DNA of 54,364 nucleotides from Candidatus Magasanikiibacteriota bacterium (GCA_018652595.1 JABIBU010000001.1:1-54364), one strand, 5' to 3'. Counted from the first letter of the stretch, positions 17,023 to 26,056 are shown. Notes: generated by a model not told the origin, from the sequence alone. Translations and numbers: made by a program.

Positions 17023-17291
17023 AACACCTAAATCTAAAAATCCACGGTAAAGTTCAAGGAGTTTTTTTTCGTGAAAAAACAAAACAGCTTGCACAAGAAT
17101 TGGGTTTAAATGGTTATGTGAAGAATACTTCAGATAATTGTGTGGAGGTCGTAGTTGAAGGTGATGAATTAGCTTTGAAAAAGCTGCTTGATTGGTGTAA
17201 AATAGGAACAGAGTATGCCGAGGTCGGTGAAGTTGAAGAAAAATGGAGCGATGAAGTGGGGGAGTTTGAAGAATTTAAAATAGTTTATTAA
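17019..17291 (+). CDS. acyP: Acylphosphatase
   Basis: Acylphosphatase hydrolyses acyl phosphates such as carbamoyl phosphate. The 90-residue protein has the signature KIHGKVQGVFFREKTKQLA with the catalytic Arg in FFRE, and LNGYVKNTSDNCVEVVVEG with the catalytic Asn in VKN. Length and fold pattern are standard. The start codon overlaps the upstream kinase stop as ATGA, so the genes are translationally coupled. Confidence 0.92.
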   Translation: MKHLNLKIHGKVQGVFFREKTKQLAQELGLNGYVKNTSDNCVEVVVEGDELALKKLLDWCKIGTEYAEVGEVEEKWSDEVGEFEEFKIVY

Positions 17292-17294
17292 ATT

Positions 17295-18782
17295 ATGTTA
17301 TCAGACTATCAACGTTACAGACTATACGAAATGTTACCAGGTCTATCTATCTGGCTTACTTTGATTTTGAGTATAGTATTATCTTTTATTCGTCCAATGT
17401 GGATGATATATTTTATAATTTTATTTGATATCTATTGGGTGTTAAAAGTCGCTAATTTTGCTTTTTATCTTACCTTGTCTTGGTCACGTTTTCGTGTTAC
17501 AAAGAAGATTGATTGGAAAGACAAGCTAAGTCATGATCTAGATAATTATCAAGATAAATATCACGTTGTTTTTCTTACTCTATATAATGAAGGTTGGGAT
17601 GTAGTGGAGACGGCTGTCCAGAGTGTGTGTGATGCAGTCTATGATAGGTCAAAATTTGTTATTGTGGTGGCTGGAGAGGCTAGAAAAGAAGATCATTACA
17701 ATGATATTTTGTCGAGAATACAAAATAAATTTGGAAATTGCTTTGGTGATGTTGTAGGTACTTTGCATCCAGTAGATTTGTCAGGAGAAATTTCGGGTAA
17801 AGGCTCCAATCTAAACTATGCTGAGATTGAGATGAAAAAATATATTGATAATAAAGGTTGGAATTATGACAATGTAATAACAACTATTTTTGATATCGAT
17901 ACAGTCTGTCATTCGCAGTATTTTGCATATCTCACTTATCTGTATTGCACACACCCAAATCCTACTCGCAGTTCTTATCAGCCTATTGCGCTCTACAATA
18001 ATAATATGTGGGAGTCCCCAGCAGTTTTGCGTATTATGGCTTTTGGTACTACTTTTTGGACTATGACTAGCCTGGCTAGGCAAGATGCTCTTGTGACTTT
18101 TTCATCTCACTCTATGAGCTTTCGTGCTATAGTGGATGCAGGATTTCATGAGAGGCGTATTGTCAGTGAAGACTCTAGAATCTTTTATCAATGTTTGTTG
18201 GTCTATAATGGAAATTATGAAGTAACACCAATGTATTTACCGGTATCTATGGATACAGTGCGTGATGAAAACTGGGGACAGAGCGTAAAAAATCTTTATC
18301 GCCAGCAGCGACGTTGGGCTTGGGGTGTGGAGCATGTCCCATATCTTATAAATGAATTTAGAAAAAAGGGTAAGCTAATTCCTTTTTGGAAAAAGTTTAA
18401 ATGGGTATTTATAGAGTGGGAAGGGAAGTGGTCTTGGTCATTAGTCGCTCTTATTATTACAATATTAGGCCGACTTCCTATGTGGGTAGCACCAGACTAT
18501 GTGAGACAGAGTGCCTTGTTTTTTAATGCTCCGCATATTCTAGAAGTTCTTATGATTATGGCTATGACGGGTATGCTTTTGTCAGCGGTTTTGAGTATTC
18601 CTCTTCTCCCAAAAAAACCAGACTCGCATCCTCATCATAAATATATTATAATGGTATTGCAGTGGTTACTATTGCCGATAACTTTAATTTTTATCTCAGC
18701 GATCCCAGCGATTGACGCTGTTACACACTTGATGTTTGGAAAGTATCTAGGTTTTAATATCTCACAAAAAAAGAGAGCTTAA
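17295..18782 (+). CDS. Membrane-bound family 2 glycosyltransferase
   Basis: A 495-residue processive-type GT2. Two N-terminal helices (SIWLTLILSIVLSFI and MIYFIILFDIYWVL) precede the GT-A domain: VFLTLYNEGWDVVETAVQS, FVIVVAGEARK, GKGSNLNYA, TTIFDIDTVCHSQYF (the DxD), SEDSRIFYQ and the acceptor motif QQRRWAWG (Q/RxxRW). Four helices follow. This order is that of synthase-type enzymes which polymerise and export a polysaccharide. It opens the envelope gene block with the DUF4012 gene 10 bases downstream. The sugar is unknown. Confidence 0.88.
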   Translation: MLSDYQRYRLYEMLPGLSIWLTLILSIVLSFIRPMWMIYFIILFDIYWVLKVANFAFYLTLSWSRFRVTKKIDWKDKLSHDLDNYQDKYHVVFLTLYNEGWDVVETAVQSVCDAVYDRSKFVIVVAGEARKEDHYNDILSRIQNKFGNCFGDVVGTLHPVDLSGEISGKGSNLNYAEIEMKKYIDNKGWNYDNVITTIFDIDTVCHSQYFAYLTYLYCTHPNPTRSSYQPIALYNNNMWESPAVLRIMAFGTTFWTMTSLARQDALVTFSSHSMSFRAIVDAGFHERRIVSEDSRIFYQCLLVYNGNYEVTPMYLPVSMDTVRDENWGQSVKNLYRQQRRWAWGVEHVPYLINEFRKKGKLIPFWKKFKWVFIEWEGKWSWSLVALIITILGRLPMWVAPDYVRQSALFFNAPHILEVLMIMAMTGMLLSAVLSIPLLPKKPDSHPHHKYIIMVLQWLLLPITLIFISAIPAIDAVTHLMFGKYLGFNISQKKRA

Positions 18783-18792
18783 TTTTAAAACT

Positions 18793-20244
18793 ATGTTTAA
18801 ACGATTTTTTCTAAAACTTTCTATATTATTTTTTCTGATACTCGTTGCCGCTGGTGTATATGGATATTTTTGGGTAAAAAATTTAACTCCAGAAAAATTA
18901 TTGCAATCTAGTTTTGTTCAGGATCAGGTCAAAGAAAAATTGGGTGATGAGAATACAGAATTATTTAATTTGTTACCAAGATTCTTAGGATTCACTCAGC
19001 CGGTAAATTATTTATTATTATTCCAAAACAATACCGAGATTCGTCCTAGTGGTGGTTTTCTCGGAGTTTACGCAGTGGTTAGGGTAGATAAGGGTAAGAT
19101 GGAAGTTTTAAAAGTGGAGGGCACAGAGATTTTAGATAGAAATACACCAGAAGATTGGAAGCCAACCCCACCAAAAGTAATTTCTGAGCATCTAGATGTA
19201 GATCGTTGGTATTTTCGTGATGCCAATTGGTCACCAGATTATGTAGAGAGTGTAAAAAATGTACTAAAATTATACAAAGGTGAAGAAGGATTACTTGCAG
19301 ATGAGATTAATGCGGTTGTTGCCATTACGCCCACGGTATTAGAAAAATTTATAGAAAAAATTGGTCCTGTAGTTGTTCAAGATATAGAATTCACAGCTGA
19401 AAATGTAACTGAAAAATTGGAATACGAAGTAGAGTATGGTTATGACGATAAAGGAATTTCATTTCACGAGCGAAAGCAAATTATAGAGCCGTTTATGCTA
19501 GAGCTATTGAGTAGGTTAAAAATTAATAGCCTAACAAAAATACAAGATTATTTTGAAATAATTGAAGATTTAACAAAAGAAAAACATATTTTGATGTATA
19601 GTTTTGACGAAGATACACAAAAAGAATTTGATGATAGGGGTTGGTCTGGTCGAGTTGAAAAAACAGAAGGAGACTATCTAATGTGGGTGGATGCAAATTT
19701 GGCAGCTCTAAAAACTGACCACGCAATGGAAAGGGTTTTGAGCTACTCATTTGAACCTCGAGAAGACGGTGGGATACTCGCCACGGCTGAGATGGAATAT
19801 ATACATAATGGTAGTTTTGATTGGCGTACTAGTCGTTACCGAACTTATGCGCGTATCTATGTGCCAGTTGGTTCTGAATTTATTGATTCAGCTGGGTCAA
19901 TGGCTTGGGATAGGACTGATAAACTAGGCACAATTGATCAAGGCGAAGAATTGGGTAAGCAGTGGTTTGGTGCTTTTATTTCTATTGAACCAGGTAAGAC
20001 TGGGAAATTATCTTTTTCTTATCTTTTGCCCGAGTCAGTTTCCAAACAAATTGAAAACGGTTCGTATACATTATTTGTTCAAAAGCAGGCTGGTACAATT
20101 GATCACGGTTTGACTTTGGGGCTGAAATTTGGTAATAATATAGTGGCGGCTTCCCCAGAAGAAATTGAGTTAGAGTGGGGTGATTCAGTCTATAAGCGCT
20201 CTGATGACCTTAGAGTGGATAGGGAGTTTGAAGTCATCCTTTAA
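18793..20244 (+). CDS. DUF4012 domain protein
   Basis: A 483-residue protein with one N-terminal membrane anchor (FFLKLSILFFLILVAAGVYGYFW) and the DUF4012 signature NYLLLFQNNTEIRPSGGFLG, followed by RDANWSPDYVESVKN and AVVAITPTVLEKFIEKIGP. DUF4012 proteins are common in Patescibacteria and Actinobacteria next to polysaccharide glycosyltransferases; their biochemical role is not established. The C-terminal part (SFDWRTSRYRTYARIYVP...FGAFISIEPGKTGKLSFSY) is beta-rich and extracellular. The gene lies between a GT2 and mreB, consistent with a role in the cell envelope. Confidence 0.88.
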   Translation: MFKRFFLKLSILFFLILVAAGVYGYFWVKNLTPEKLLQSSFVQDQVKEKLGDENTELFNLLPRFLGFTQPVNYLLLFQNNTEIRPSGGFLGVYAVVRVDKGKMEVLKVEGTEILDRNTPEDWKPTPPKVISEHLDVDRWYFRDANWSPDYVESVKNVLKLYKGEEGLLADEINAVVAITPTVLEKFIEKIGPVVVQDIEFTAENVTEKLEYEVEYGYDDKGISFHERKQIIEPFMLELLSRLKINSLTKIQDYFEIIEDLTKEKHILMYSFDEDTQKEFDDRGWSGRVEKTEGDYLMWVDANLAALKTDHAMERVLSYSFEPREDGGILATAEMEYIHNGSFDWRTSRYRTYARIYVPVGSEFIDSAGSMAWDRTDKLGTIDQGEELGKQWFGAFISIEPGKTGKLSFSYLLPESVSKQIENGSYTLFVQKQAGTIDHGLTLGLKFGNNIVAASPEEIELEWGDSVYKRSDDLRVDREFEVIL

Positions 20245-20253
20245 TTTTCAAGT

Positions 20254-21261
20254 ATGTTAATAAAAAAAGTTGCAATTGATTTGGGAACAACAAATATCCT
20301 GGTACATGTACCTAGGCGTGGTATTGTGATTAATGAACCTTCAGTCGTAGCAGTCTCCAAAGGAGATAAGAAGATTTTGGCAGTTGGCGTAGAGGCAAAA
20401 GAGATGATTGGTAGAACACCTGACACTATTGTGGCAGAGAGACCTCTAAAGGATGGTGTAATTGCGAATTATCACACAACTGAGGCCATGATTAGGTACT
20501 TTATAAATAAAGCCCTAGGTGGTGTGAGACTCTTTCGTCCAGAAGTGATGATTGCTGTGCCTGCTGGTATTACATCTACAGAGAGACGTGCTGTGATTGA
20601 TGCTGCTGTTGCAGCTGGAGCACGCGCAGCTTATATTATAAAAGAACCTGTGGTGGCTGCAATTGGAGCTGATATTCCGATTGGTAGTGCATCAGGTCAC
20701 ATGATCATTGATATTGGTGGTGGTACTGCCGAGATTGCTGTGATTTCTCTAGGTGGAATAGTGTCAGTTGGCTCAGTTAGAATTGGTGGTAATAAATTTG
20801 ACGCATCAATTGCCGAGCATATTCGTCGAAAATATGGCCTAGCCATTGGTGAACAGCGCGCAGAAGAAGTAAAAATAAAAGTTGGTTCAGCTATGTTTAT
20901 GGATAAGCCACTTGTCATGGAAGTAAAAGGACGTGATGTAATTTCGGGTCTACCAAAAATAATAAAAGTAAGCTCAGAAGATGTCACCGAAGCTTTGCAA
21001 AATGATTTGCAAGGTTTGGTAGAAGCTGTAAAACAGGTTTTGCACGATACTCCTCCAGAATTATCCGCCGATGTGATGGACAAGGGGATTGTAATGTCTG
21101 GAGGTTCTAGTCAACTTCGTAATTTGGACGAACTATTCGCTGAGACTACTGGTGTGGCTTGTTATGTAGCAGACGAACCCATGCTTTGTGTGGCAAAGGG
21201 GACTGGTATTGCACTAGAAAATCTTGATAGTTACAAACGTTCAATATTGGCTACTAAATAA
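20254..21261 (+). CDS. mreB: Rod-shape determining protein MreB
   Basis: MreB is the actin homologue that organises elongation of the wall. The 335 residues show the phosphate 1 motif AIDLGTTNILVHV, VINEPSVVAVSKG, the connect region RPEVMIAVPAG and TERRAVIDAA, phosphate 2 IIDIGGGTAEIAVISLGGIV, and the adenosine motif IVMSGGSSQLRNLDEL. Length is standard. mreC and mreD do not follow; instead a GT4 gene starts five bases downstream. Confidence 0.96.
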   Translation: MLIKKVAIDLGTTNILVHVPRRGIVINEPSVVAVSKGDKKILAVGVEAKEMIGRTPDTIVAERPLKDGVIANYHTTEAMIRYFINKALGGVRLFRPEVMIAVPAGITSTERRAVIDAAVAAGARAAYIIKEPVVAAIGADIPIGSASGHMIIDIGGGTAEIAVISLGGIVSVGSVRIGGNKFDASIAEHIRRKYGLAIGEQRAEEVKIKVGSAMFMDKPLVMEVKGRDVISGLPKIIKVSSEDVTEALQNDLQGLVEAVKQVLHDTPPELSADVMDKGIVMSGGSSQLRNLDELFAETTGVACYVADEPMLCVAKGTGIALENLDSYKRSILATK

Positions 21262-21265
21262 TCCT

Positions 21266-22369
21266 ATGATAGTAGGTATTGATGCATCACGAGCAAACGA
21301 CGATAAAAAGACTGGCGTAGGCTGGTATGCATACCATACAATTCAAGAGTTTAAGAAAATAATACCCGACAATGTTCGGGTTGTTTTATATTCTAGAGAA
21401 AAATTAAAAGGTGAGTTGGCAATATTACCAGAAAATTGGGAAAGCAAAGTTTTGAAATGGTTACCAGGAAGACTGTGGACACAATTTAGACTGAGTCTCG
21501 AAATGCTTGTTTCTGCGCCTGATCTTTTATTTATTCCTGCTCATGTCTTTCCAATTATCCATCCCAAAAAAACTGTTATGGCACTGCATGATATTGCAGC
21601 CGTTAAGTTTCCAGAAGCTTACAATTGGTTTGAAAGGTGGTATACATTGTGGAGCGGAAGAGTTGCTTTGAAAAAATTATGGAGAGTAATTACAATAAGT
21701 CAATTTACAAAAAATGAATTAAAAAATGAATTTGGTGCTACAAATTTGGAAAAAGTAAAAATAACATATCTTGGCTATAATAAAGAGTGCGAAGAGATAG
21801 TAGAAAATGGTGTTGAAGTATTAAAGAAATATAAAATTGAAAAACCTTATTTGCTTTCAATTGGGAGATTGGAAGAGAAAAAGAATACAGTGAGGATAGT
21901 TAAAGCTTTTGAAAAAATAAAAAATAGACCCCAGACCCCAGACCCCAGACTCCAATTAGTTTTGGTAGGGTTAGAAGGCTTTGGTTATGAAAAAGTAAAA
22001 GATGTAATTGAAAATAGTGCATATAAAGACGATATTATTGTTCTGGGTTGGGTAGAAAATCAAGATTTACCAGCTTTGATGCAAAGTGCGGGTGTGTTTG
22101 TTTTTCCAAGTCTGTACGAAGGTTTTGGGATCCCTGTTTTGGAGGCTTTTGTATCTGGAACGCCAGTTGTGGCTTCTTCTGGCGGAGCTTCGCAAGAGAT
22201 AGGGGGAGATGCTTGTGAATATGTGGATCCGATGAGTGTAGGTGATATTGTCAGAGGGGTTGAAAAGGCTATACAGGGAAATAATATAGAAAAAGGAAAA
22301 GAGCGAGTGAAAAATTTTAGTTGGGAAAAGTGTGCTAGGGAAACATGGGAAGTTTTGAATTCTAACTAG
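21266..22369 (+). CDS. Family 4 glycosyltransferase
   Basis: I use the ATG at 21266, five bases after the mreB stop, because MIVGIDASRANDDKKTGVGWYAY is the normal GT4 start; an upstream in-frame start would overlap mreB. The 367-residue GT-B enzyme has VMALHDIAAVKFPEAY, WRVITISQFTKNEL, PYLLSIGRLEEKKN and the donor-binding FPSLYEGFGIPVLEAFVSG (EX7E). It transfers a nucleotide-activated sugar at the cytoplasmic face. An iterated word CCAGACCC (21927-21953) is read in frame as RPQTPDPRLQL, an inserted micro-repeat in the loop after the GRLEEKKN motif. Confidence 0.9.
   Translation: MIVGIDASRANDDKKTGVGWYAYHTIQEFKKIIPDNVRVVLYSREKLKGELAILPENWESKVLKWLPGRLWTQFRLSLEMLVSAPDLLFIPAHVFPIIHPKKTVMALHDIAAVKFPEAYNWFERWYTLWSGRVALKKLWRVITISQFTKNELKNEFGATNLEKVKITYLGYNKECEEIVENGVEVLKKYKIEKPYLLSIGRLEEKKNTVRIVKAFEKIKNRPQTPDPRLQLVLVGLEGFGYEKVKDVIENSAYKDDIIVLGWVENQDLPALMQSAGVFVFPSLYEGFGIPVLEAFVSGTPVVASSGGASQEIGGDACEYVDPMSVGDIVRGVEKAIQGNNIEKGKERVKNFSWEKCARETWEVLNSN
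21927..21953. repeat. In-frame CCAGACCC micro-repeat in the GT4 gene
   Basis: AGACCCC is iterated three times and then degenerates; it encodes alternating Pro, Arg, Gln, Asp and Thr. It lies between GT4 motifs where family members have a loop, so it probably does not break the enzyme. Confidence 0.7.
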
Positions 22370-22391
22370 TTTTATGCTATTATAACTATAT

Positions 22392-23279
22392 ATGAATGAA
22401 ATTATCGGACATGACAAGATCCTAAATTTTTTTGATAGAGTAATGGAAAACGGCAATCTCAGTCATGCCTATTTATTTGTGGGGCCAGATCAGGTGGGCA
22501 AAAAGACAGTAGCTCAGGAAATGGGCTCTAAGATTTTGAAAGTGTCTAGAGATAAATTAAAGACTAGTCCTGATTATAGTTTTACCACCCAATTGTTTGA
22601 TGAAAAGACTGGTAAGACAAAAAAGAACATTATTATTGCTCAGATGAGAGAGCTTAGAGAGAATTTGGCTCGTCGATCGTATATGGGTGGCTATAAAATT
22701 GCTATAATAGACAGTGCTGACAAGATGAATATAGAAGCAGCCAATGCGTTACTTAAAACCTTGGAAGAGCCAAGTGAAAAGACAATTTTGTTTTTGATCA
22801 CAGATAATGATGTCGCTTTGCCCGCTACAATCAGATCGCGTTGTCAGATAATTCACTTTTCTTTGATACCAGAAGAATTATTAAAAAGTATTGCATCTGA
22901 TGAAGAAAAAATTAAATTATCACAAGGTAGGTCCGGTAGATTAATTGATTGGCAGAAAGACGAAGAAGAGTTTGTAAATTATAAAAAAGAAATAGATAGA
23001 TTTAATTCATTGTTTGATAGGCCTTTTTTTGAAAAATTAAAAAAAGTAGAAGAATTATTTGGTGATAAGAGCGATCATATTGGAACTAGAGAAAAATTGG
23101 ATAGCGCGCTATCTATCTGGCAGTCACAGGTTCGTGAAAGAGTGTTGATAGATTTGAATAGTAAAGAAAATAGAAATTTCTTACAAGTAGAAAAAAACAT
23201 CTTAAAGGCTAGAATGCTTTTGAAGCAAAATATCCATCCTAGGCTTTTGGTAGAAAATATTTTACTTTTAATACCATAA
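22392..23279 (+). CDS. holB: DNA polymerase III delta' subunit
   Basis: Delta' is a clamp-loader AAA+ subunit. The 295 residues begin IIGHDKILNFFDRVMENGNLSHAYLFVGPDQVGKKTVAQEM (degenerate Walker A), then KIAIIDSADKMNIEAANALLKTLEEPSEKTILFLITDN, and LPATIRSRCQIIHFSL (the SRC sensor motif). The zinc-finger cysteines of the DnaX/HolB fold are missing in the 60-80 region. The C-terminal collar is short. It follows the GT4 gene by 22 bases. Confidence 0.9.
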   Translation: MNEIIGHDKILNFFDRVMENGNLSHAYLFVGPDQVGKKTVAQEMGSKILKVSRDKLKTSPDYSFTTQLFDEKTGKTKKNIIIAQMRELRENLARRSYMGGYKIAIIDSADKMNIEAANALLKTLEEPSEKTILFLITDNDVALPATIRSRCQIIHFSLIPEELLKSIASDEEKIKLSQGRSGRLIDWQKDEEEFVNYKKEIDRFNSLFDRPFFEKLKKVEELFGDKSDHIGTREKLDSALSIWQSQVRERVLIDLNSKENRNFLQVEKNILKARMLLKQNIHPRLLVENILLLIP

Positions 23280-23316
23280 TTAGTTTATAAACTTTATAAT
23301 TTTTTAATAATAATCT

Positions 23317-24429
23317 ATGCGTAAAAATATATTTTTCTTGGTGGTGATTAGCTTTGCAATTTTGACAATGGGTGCTGGGTGTCTGTCTTTGTCTAATAGT
23401 AGTGCCGGTACGACTGGGCCAGCCGGGATGTTTGCTTCTACAGATAGGGGTGAGACTTGGCAACAGATTACGACTTGGCCAACAGTAGAAGGTGTAAAGA
23501 GTATTGCAGGTGTAAATGTATACCGAGTATTCGAAGATCCTCAAGACATAAAGACAATGTATTTGGCTAGTAGAAATGCAGGACTTTTTTATACCTATGA
23601 TGAGGGTCGCACTTGGCAACAAGAAGATTCTCCGCTAAATGCCGGATTTGTTTACAGTGTGGCTGTACATCCACAAAATAAATGTATTGTATACGCCACC
23701 AACGGAAGACAGGTTTTTAGGACAGATGATTGTTCACGCACATGGGTAGAGATGTATCGCGAATCTCGTAGTAGCGTTTCAATTAACAGCTTGGGCTTTA
23801 ATCAGTTTTCTCCATATCAGATATATGTAGGTCAATCCAACGGAGATTTATTACGTAGTTATGATAGTGGGAATAGTTGGAGTGTTGTCCATAGATTTGG
23901 CAATAGGGTAATGTATATTGTTAGTAGCCCTCTTCGTGAGAATTTGTCCTATGTAATAACAGCCAAAAAAGGACTTTTCCGGTCCGAAGACGGTGGTTCT
24001 ACTTGGGTATCCTTAAAGGATGGATTAAGTAAATTTTCTGGTGGTTCAGAGTATAGAAGACATTTATTGCATCCCACTGATCCAGACAGCTTTTATTGGA
24101 TCTCTACTTATGGAATTTTGCGAACACAAGATAGGGGGGAGACTTGGGAATCATACAGTTTGATTCATCCACCTGGAAGTGCTGATATATACGCATTTGC
24201 AGTGGACCCTACAGACGATAACAAGATGTATTACACTGCTACCATCGGTGTTAGGTCTACTTTTTATAAGAGTCTAGATGGTGGTAAAAATTGGATTACC
24301 AAAAAATTACCCTCTGGTCAGTATCCAATAGTATTACGAGTGCATCCAGAAAATACCAATATTCTATATCTTGGTTTTACTGTTCCGCCTCAAGCCAAAA
24401 AAACAGCACCTAAATTATATAATAATTAA
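23317..24429 (+). CDS. Exported lipoprotein with BNR/Asp-box beta-propeller
   Basis: The signal peptide ends in a lipobox, TMGAGC, with Cys22 as the lipidated residue. The mature 349 residues form repeats of the Asp-box type: DRGETWQQI, DEGRTWQQE, DDCSRTWVEM, DSGNSWSVV, DGGSTWVSL, DRGETWESY and DGGKNWITK, seven blades, like Vps10/sortilin and photosystem II assembly factor Ycf48. Such propellers bind proteins or sugars. No catalytic sialidase residues are seen. It probably sits on the outer face of the membrane and may assist folding of envelope proteins, which is inference. Confidence 0.85.
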   Translation: MRKNIFFLVVISFAILTMGAGCLSLSNSSAGTTGPAGMFASTDRGETWQQITTWPTVEGVKSIAGVNVYRVFEDPQDIKTMYLASRNAGLFYTYDEGRTWQQEDSPLNAGFVYSVAVHPQNKCIVYATNGRQVFRTDDCSRTWVEMYRESRSSVSINSLGFNQFSPYQIYVGQSNGDLLRSYDSGNSWSVVHRFGNRVMYIVSSPLRENLSYVITAKKGLFRSEDGGSTWVSLKDGLSKFSGGSEYRRHLLHPTDPDSFYWISTYGILRTQDRGETWESYSLIHPPGSADIYAFAVDPTDDNKMYYTATIGVRSTFYKSLDGGKNWITKKLPSGQYPIVLRVHPENTNILYLGFTVPPQAKKTAPKLYNN

Positions 24430-24438
24430 TTTAATACT

Positions 24439-24990
24439 ATGAGTTTTGTAGAACAGCGTAAGGAGGATTTTGAAAAGACGATTATTCATTTTAGGCAAGA
24501 GATTACATCTTTACGTACGGGACGTGCTACACCTGCCCTAGTAGAGGACATCGCAGTAGAATCTTATGGTACCAAACAGCCAATGAAGGCGGTTGCTTCA
24601 ATTTCTGTACAAGATGCCAAGACTATTGTAGTGGATCCATGGGATAAGGGTCTAGTACAAGCCGTAGAGACTGCGATTCGCAATTCTCAGCTCGGGATTA
24701 ATCCAGTAAACGATGGTAAGGTAATTCGTCTACCGCTTCCTGATCTTACCCAAGAGCGCCGTCAGGAACTTATAAAAGTACTTCATCAAAAACTGGAAAG
24801 TGCTCGTGTGTCTATAAGAAAAATTAGAGAAGATATTCGTGATGAGATTGATAAGCAGTTCAAGAATAATGATATTGGTGAAGATGATAAATACAAGCTA
24901 CAAGAAGAGCTGGATAAGATTGTAAAGGATTATAATGAGAAAGTAAAAGCGATTGGAGAAGATAAGGAAAAGGAAATAAATACTATATAA
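24439..24990 (+). CDS. frr: Ribosome recycling factor
   Basis: RRF splits post-termination ribosomes together with EF-G. The 183 residues match throughout: IIHFRQEITSLRTGRATPALVEDI, VASISVQDAKTIVVDPWDKGLVQAVETAI, IRNSQLGINPVNDGKVIRLPLPDLTQERRQEL and the C-terminal helix VSIRKIREDIRDE. Length is normal. A terminator follows 30 bases downstream. Confidence 0.97.
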   Translation: MSFVEQRKEDFEKTIIHFRQEITSLRTGRATPALVEDIAVESYGTKQPMKAVASISVQDAKTIVVDPWDKGLVQAVETAIRNSQLGINPVNDGKVIRLPLPDLTQERRQELIKVLHQKLESARVSIRKIREDIRDEIDKQFKNNDIGEDDKYKLQEELDKIVKDYNEKVKAIGEDKEKEINTI

Positions 24991-25020
24991 TTTCAGATAA
25001 TAGTTTTGTAGACAACAGAC

Positions 25021-25050
25021 AACAATCCCACGAAAGTGGGGTTGTTTTTT
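25021..25050 (+). terminator. Terminator of frr
   Basis: AACAATCCCAC-gaaa-GTGGGGTTGTT with a following T run (25045-25050). Confidence 0.9.
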
Positions 25051-25051
25051 A

Positions 25052-25152
25052 TCCCCTCTTGAGAGGGGTGCCCGAAGGGTGGGGTGTGCTGTCCAACGTT
25101 CGCCAACACACCTAGGCACTCGTTCCTCGTGTTCACCCCTCTCAAGAGGGGA
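25052..25152. mobile_element. 101-bp gene-less element with perfect 19-bp terminal inverted repeats
   Basis: The left end TCCCCTCTTGAGAGGGGTG (25052-25070) and the right end CACCCCTCTCAAGAGGGGA (25134-25152) are exact reverse complements, and each end is itself a palindrome. Inside, GGGGTGTG (25081-25088) faces CACACC. The design matches the flanks of the DUF559 gene at 40811-41317, so it may be a non-autonomous (MITE-like) relative. Confidence 0.65.
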
Positions 25153-25270
25153 ACTAATATCAGATCTCTTGATTTTTTTGTAATAGTATGTAATAATTGT
25201 TGTAGTTTATTTTTGATCAACTTTGATCAGCATAACTGCCCCTATGCTAGGTGGGGCGAGGAGAGGTTAG

Positions 25271-25996
25271 ATGCGTGAGGAGAAAGGATTTAAGTTTACT
25301 GGTCTGTTAGCGAGTCGACCAAAGCAGTTTGTTTTGTGCGCCTTGGCGCTTTTAGTGGCATCTTCTTTGATTGGAGTGGCCATATGGCATAAGATTACCT
25401 ATGGCTCTATCCTTAATAAGGAAGACAGTGCGAAACCGAAACAATCTCAAGTCGAAATCATTGTAGAGGTAGACGAAGAGATGACAGAAGCTTTTCTTCA
25501 GAAGATCCGAAGAGAGGAGCGGGAAAACGGCCGAAGGGTTCAAGAACTTCTCGGATGTGGATTTGACCAGTGCGAAGAGTACTGCCTTTTGGATTTTCCC
25601 CACGAGCTCGTCAATGAGTTTGAGGTGAATGAGAAGGAAATACTCCAAAAGTTCTGGGAATCAGCTGGGGACATGGATGTCTGGGAGGATGACGGATTTT
25701 ACTATCGCCGCAGGGTGATGGCGGTGATGAAGATCATGCGTGAGAAGGACGCGGAGATTGATCGGCTTCGTCCTGCAGGTGATCCTGTCATAGAGGAGAG
25801 GAAGGCGTTTTTCAAGGAGCAATGTAGTCTCTGCCACATAGTGGATGATCGAACACTGGATCGATGGTCTCTTTTAGAGGAGGTAGAGAGTAGTTCTCGT
25901 GGTGGATTGGATGCTTTACCAGAAGGCGAGGAGGCTCCTCCCGGACATAAGTACCCGCCTCGGATTCGTAAAGAGGTGGGTACCGGCCCGCTGTAG
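25271..25996 (+). CDS. G+C-rich orphan gene: membrane-anchored protein with CxxCH motif
   Basis: A 241-residue protein I do not recognise. It has a basic N-terminus, one membrane helix (residues 20-40, FVLCALALLVASSLIGVAIW), a Glu/Lys/Arg-rich helical region, C96/C101/C105, a CSLCH motif at 185-189 and a Pro-rich tail. CxxCH can bind haem c, but no distal Met pattern or c-type maturation genes are seen, so that is only possible. Codon use is C/G-ending, unlike frr and glyS on either side. A clear SD (GAGGAGAGG, 25258-25266) precedes the ATG, and a strong 3' hairpin follows. It looks like an acquired single-gene unit. Confidence 0.6.
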   Translation: MREEKGFKFTGLLASRPKQFVLCALALLVASSLIGVAIWHKITYGSILNKEDSAKPKQSQVEIIVEVDEEMTEAFLQKIRREERENGRRVQELLGCGFDQCEEYCLLDFPHELVNEFEVNEKEILQKFWESAGDMDVWEDDGFYYRRRVMAVMKIMREKDAEIDRLRPAGDPVIEERKAFFKEQCSLCHIVDDRTLDRWSLLEEVESSSRGGLDALPEGEEAPPGHKYPPRIRKEVGTGPL

Positions 25997-26020
25997 CTGG
26001 ACCTGCAACAAAGGGGGGAA

Positions 26021-26051
26021 GTCTGGTCGGTGTTCTAGCCACTGACCAGAC
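26021..26051 (+). terminator. Hairpin downstream of the 25271-25996 gene
   Basis: GTCTGGTC-g-GTG...CAC-t-GACCAGAC, a stem of 11 pairs. It lacks a T run, so it may stabilise the 3' end or only weakly terminate. A purine tract AAAGGGGGGAAG precedes it. Confidence 0.55.
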
Positions 26052-26056
26052 AACCC

